From NCBI GenBank assembly GCA_013044425.1, contig JABEUK010000057.1:1-17396 (forward strand): a stretch of 17,396 bases of DNA. The letters run 5' to 3'. The notes beneath the pieces are model-generated. The model was not told the origin of the DNA and did not search any database. It saw only the letters and a program-made list of their open reading frames with translations. Shown here piece by piece: positions 15,484 through 17,396 of this stretch. This stretch comes from Thermoplasmata archaeon. GTDB taxonomy: Archaea > Thermoplasmatota > Thermoplasmata > Lutacidiplasmatales > UBA184. Positions within the stretch are counted from its first letter, which is position 1. Each line of letters starts with the position of its first letter. The position numbers and the translations under genes were made by a program.

Positions 15484-15493
15484 CTTAATACAG
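15484..15493 (-). promoter_or_regulatory. TATA box of the TMEM175-like/HDAC-like unit
   Basis: On the minus strand TGTATTAAG has a TATTAA core at 15485-15490, 29-30 nt upstream of the ATG at 15458. This predicts a leaderless or nearly leaderless transcript. The same AT-rich spot, or GTTATC at 15521-15526, could also serve the divergent winged-helix gene. Confidence 0.6.
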
Positions 15494-15561
15494 TCGAGCG
15501 TGGGGGAGGAGACGGACACCGTTATCCCGCCCGCGGGGTCGGGGCGCGCACGGAACGCACC

Positions 15562-15789
15562 ATGTCGATCGAGGATACGCTCTCGCCCAACGCGGTCAAG
15601 GTCTATCGGGCCATGAAGGACCTGAACTACTTGGGCGAGGAGAAGATGGGAACCGCCGAGCGGATCACCCAGACTTCCAAGCTGCCGAAGAACATGGCCC
15701 TCAACGCGCTGCAGGAGCTCCAGACCAAGGGGCTCGCTCGCCGCAAGGTCCGCGAGAAGAGCGCGGGCTACTATCTCGTGCTCACGTAG
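15562..15789 (+). CDS. Small winged-helix DNA-binding protein
   Basis: A 75-residue basic protein forming a single winged helix-turn-helix domain: LSPNAVKVYRAMKDL (helix 1, 7-21), TAERITQTSKLPKNMALNALQELQTKG (helix-turn-helix, 31-57) and a C-terminal wing LARRKVREKSAGYYLVLT. It resembles the many single-domain archaeal wHTH regulators; I cannot assign a specific subfamily or target. The ATG at 15562 directly precedes the conserved part, and the open frame upstream has no better start. A weak TATA-like GTTATC at 15521 would give a leader of about 11 nt. Its stop overlaps the convergent TFB gene by 8 bp, and it is divergent to the TMEM175-like gene. Confidence 0.8.
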   Translation: MSIEDTLSPNAVKVYRAMKDLNYLGEEKMGTAERITQTSKLPKNMALNALQELQTKGLARRKVREKSAGYYLVLT

Positions 15790-16759
15790 CGCGATCGGAC
15801 GGGTCCGCGGGGCGATGCTCCCGCGCAGGCCCCATCACGCGCTCGAGCACCCGGCTGGTCGATCGTAGCGTTACCTCGGTCACCGCGCTGACCCGGGCGA
15901 CCTGAGCTCGGGACCGGCGTTCGCCCTCGCGCTCCGCGGCGAGGTAGATCATCGCCGCCACGAGCCCGTGTGGGCTGAGCCCGGAGAGCTCGGGCTCCTT
16001 CTGCGCTTCCTCCATCATCGCCTCGACGGTCGAGCGCACGTGGGAGGAAAGGGCGAGCTCCTCGGCGTACCGCACCAGGAAGGACTTCATCCCGACCGAG
16101 GGGATCGCGAGCTCGGCCTCGCGCTGGATCATCTTGAACGCCCGGCCGACGTCGGGGCGCGACGCGCCCGCCGCCTCCGAGATCTCGCTCAGGGTCCGGG
16201 GGATGGCGAAGCGCCGACAGGCCGCGTAGATCGCCGCCCCCACGCTCGCGCCGAGGCTGCGGCCCCGGGACAGCCCCTTCGACTTCGCGACCTGGAAGAT
16301 CCGTTCGGCCTCGGTCATAACGACCGACGGCAATGCGAGGCGGTCTCCCACGAGCGCTAGCTCGCCGTGGGCGGAGGAGCGATCGGACGCCCCGCCCGTA
16401 ACCCGAGAGGTCTGGCGTTGCATCACGCGCTTGAGATGCTGGAACTCGTAGCGTCGGTGCCAATCGAGGCGGCGACCTTGGCCGTCGCGGGTGAGCGACA
16501 AGGTCGAGCCCAGAGCGCGCCGGGAGCTCCCGCTCGGCGCGAAGGGGCCGATCCCCCGGCCGCTTCCGGTGGAGGAGTTTCCAGAGGAGGGAGCAGGGCC
16601 GCTGGTGATGAGCTCGCCGGTCTCGAAGACGAGGCCGCACTCCGAGCAATGAACTTCCGACCGCACGGGGTCGACGATCCGGTGGGTGCTGCGGCACATC
16701 GGGCAGGCCGCCGGGGCATCGGTCGTCGGCGCCGAACGGGGACCGCCTTCGCCGGTCAC
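15782..16759 (-). CDS. tfb: Transcription initiation factor B (TFB), divergent paralog
   Basis: A 325-residue TFIIB homolog. The N-terminal zinc ribbon has Cys19, Cys22, Cys38 and Cys41, followed by GLVFETGEL. Two cyclin-like repeats follow at about 130-220 (RSLGASVGAAIYAACRRF, then a helix-turn-helix) and 225-310 (SPHGLVAAMIYLAAERE and SAVTEVTLRSTSRVLERVM). TFB recruits RNA polymerase to TBP-bound TATA boxes and contacts the BRE. The linker at 53-79 is Ser/Gly-rich, and the usual B-reader sequence (WRAFD...ER-type) is not visible, so it may be a specialised paralog. The start is GTG at 16759, with a TATA core 27-28 nt upstream (leaderless). An additional canonical TFB elsewhere in the genome is expected. 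Confidence 0.93.
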   Translation of the reverse strand: MTGEGGPRSAPTTDAPAACPMCRSTHRIVDPVRSEVHCSECGLVFETGELITSGPAPSSGNSSTGSGRGIGPFAPSGSSRRALGSTLSLTRDGQGRRLDWHRRYEFQHLKRVMQRQTSRVTGGASDRSSAHGELALVGDRLALPSVVMTEAERIFQVAKSKGLSRGRSLGASVGAAIYAACRRFAIPRTLSEISEAAGASRPDVGRAFKMIQREAELAIPSVGMKSFLVRYAEELALSSHVRSTVEAMMEEAQKEPELSGLSPHGLVAAMIYLAAEREGERRSRAQVARVSAVTEVTLRSTSRVLERVMGPAREHRPADPSDRAT

Positions 16760-16779
16760 AAGGAATAGAAGTGAGCGTA

Positions 16780-16793
16780 GGTCTATTTAGTCC
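16780..16793. promoter_or_regulatory. Nearly symmetric TATA box between divergent TFB and SRPBCC genes
   Basis: The plus strand reads GTCTATTTAGTC and the minus strand GACTAAATAGAC. The core centre near 16786.5 is 27-28 nt upstream of the TFB GTG (leaderless), and about 41 nt upstream of the ATG at 16828 on the plus strand, giving that gene a leader of about 15 nt that contains GGAGG. One AT-rich element may thus direct both genes. Confidence 0.6.
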
Positions 16794-16827
16794 ATCGTCC
16801 AAGCTAGGGTGGAGAAGGCGGAGGAAC

Positions 16828-17319
16828 ATGGCCCCACGGTCGATGGCACGATACCGCTTCCGAAAGAGCTTCCGAGTCTCGGCCCAGGAGGCGTATGCAT
16901 GGCTGACGGACTTCGACGTCGACGATCTGAAGCGGATGGGGTCCGAGGGCACCCGCGAGGTCGTTCGACTGGCCCCGGATCTGTACCTGTTGATCGACCA
17001 CTTCCGCCGGAATGGCCGCACGGTCCGGAAATCGAAGCTCGTTCACCTCTACCCGAAGGAACACTCCTGGATCTGCACGTACATCGGAGACGCGTCGAAC
17101 CGTTCGCAATTCGTGTATCGGATCGAACCGAGGGGCCGCCACCGCTCGCGGTTCACGTTCACCGGCCTGCAAATGGTGCCCGGAGTCCGGGCCCGGGAGG
17201 GGGCTCGACTCGCCCGGTACGCGCGGCAGCTCCAGCTCGAAGATTCGGCGGAGTGGACGGCCCTGACCCGCCAGCTCCACGAAGCGCTGGGGGTCCCTCC
17301 TCGCGCTCCGGCGCTCTGA
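16828..17319 (+). CDS. SRPBCC/START-like domain protein
   Basis: A 163-residue soluble protein. The N-terminal pattern YRFRKSFRVSAQEAYAWLTDFDVDD is typical of the SRPBCC (START/polyketide-cyclase/CoxG-like) fold, with the first strand followed by two short helices; alternating beta strands then follow (REVVRL, YLLIDHF, SKLVHLYP, SWICTYIG, FVYRIEP, SRFTFTGL), ending in a long C-terminal helix. Such proteins bind small hydrophobic ligands or act as chaperone-like factors; no ligand can be inferred. ATG 16828 is preferred because GGAGG lies three bases upstream (a short spacing) and the TATA box fits. GTG 16771 would lie within the promoter, and ATG 16843 is a shorter alternative. Confidence 0.75.
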   Translation: MAPRSMARYRFRKSFRVSAQEAYAWLTDFDVDDLKRMGSEGTREVVRLAPDLYLLIDHFRRNGRTVRKSKLVHLYPKEHSWICTYIGDASNRSQFVYRIEPRGRHRSRFTFTGLQMVPGVRAREGARLARYARQLQLEDSAEWTALTRQLHEALGVPPRAPAL

Positions 17320-17396
17320 CAGTCGGCGGTTCGGCGCCGCCAAAGTGTATCTCCTCCCTGCCGATAGACTGAGACGTGCGCAAGGGACTCCTTATC

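Noticed and set aside
17325..17341. Small hairpin GGCGG/CCGCC after the SRPBCC gene
   Set aside because: The 5-bp stem has no T-tract and such stems are frequent by chance at this GC content, so it is not called a terminator.

Overview
The window reads as a high-GC archaeal chromosome segment, most likely from an uncultured Thermoplasmatota-type lineage (inference). The evidence is a TFB (transcription factor B) gene, a Bat-like HTH_10 regulator, a proline iminopeptidase very close to Thermoplasma tricorn-interacting factor F1, TATA boxes about 28 nt upstream of start codons (leaderless transcription), and many GTG starts. No tRNA, rRNA, CRISPR array, insertion sequence or phage gene was seen.

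Region 1 (1-7745) is the main system. Seven tightly packed minus-strand genes form a contiguous ATP-dependent benzoyl-CoA dearomatisation pathway, in transcription order oah, bcrB, bcrA, bcrD, bcrC, dch, had. BcrABCD (class I benzoyl-CoA reductase, bcr/bzd type) would reduce benzoyl-CoA to cyclohexa-1,5-diene-1-carbonyl-CoA. Dch hydrates the diene, Had oxidises the alcohol, and Oah hydrates and opens the ring to give 3-hydroxypimelyl-CoA. Joints are 2-12 nt gaps or 4-nt ATGA overlaps, so this should be one operon. Oah carries an extra C-terminal zinc ribbon, and both ATPase subunits are short. A 5'-truncated HTH_10 regulator converges on the operon's 3' end. No CoA ligase or ferredoxin gene lies in the window.

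Region 2 (7860-9393) holds a hemerythrin-like HHE protein, whose 3' end faces the operon start, and a divergent enoyl-CoA hydratase. The hydratase could serve later beta-oxidation and the HHE protein could relate to oxygen or iron handling; both links are inferences.

Region 3 (9394-12288) has a CPA1/NhaP-like cation/proton antiporter with no canonical start codon at its conserved N-terminus, a 336-base non-coding stretch with an inverted repeat, and the F1-type proline iminopeptidase with a good leaderless promoter.

Region 4 (12447-17396) holds a YkgJ-like cysteine-cluster protein, a histone-deacetylase-family hydrolase, a TMEM175-like membrane protein, a small winged-helix protein, a divergent TFB paralog and an SRPBCC/START-like protein. 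The last two diverge from one nearly symmetric TATA box. Three convergent gene pairs overlap by 8-14 bp, showing a very compact genome.
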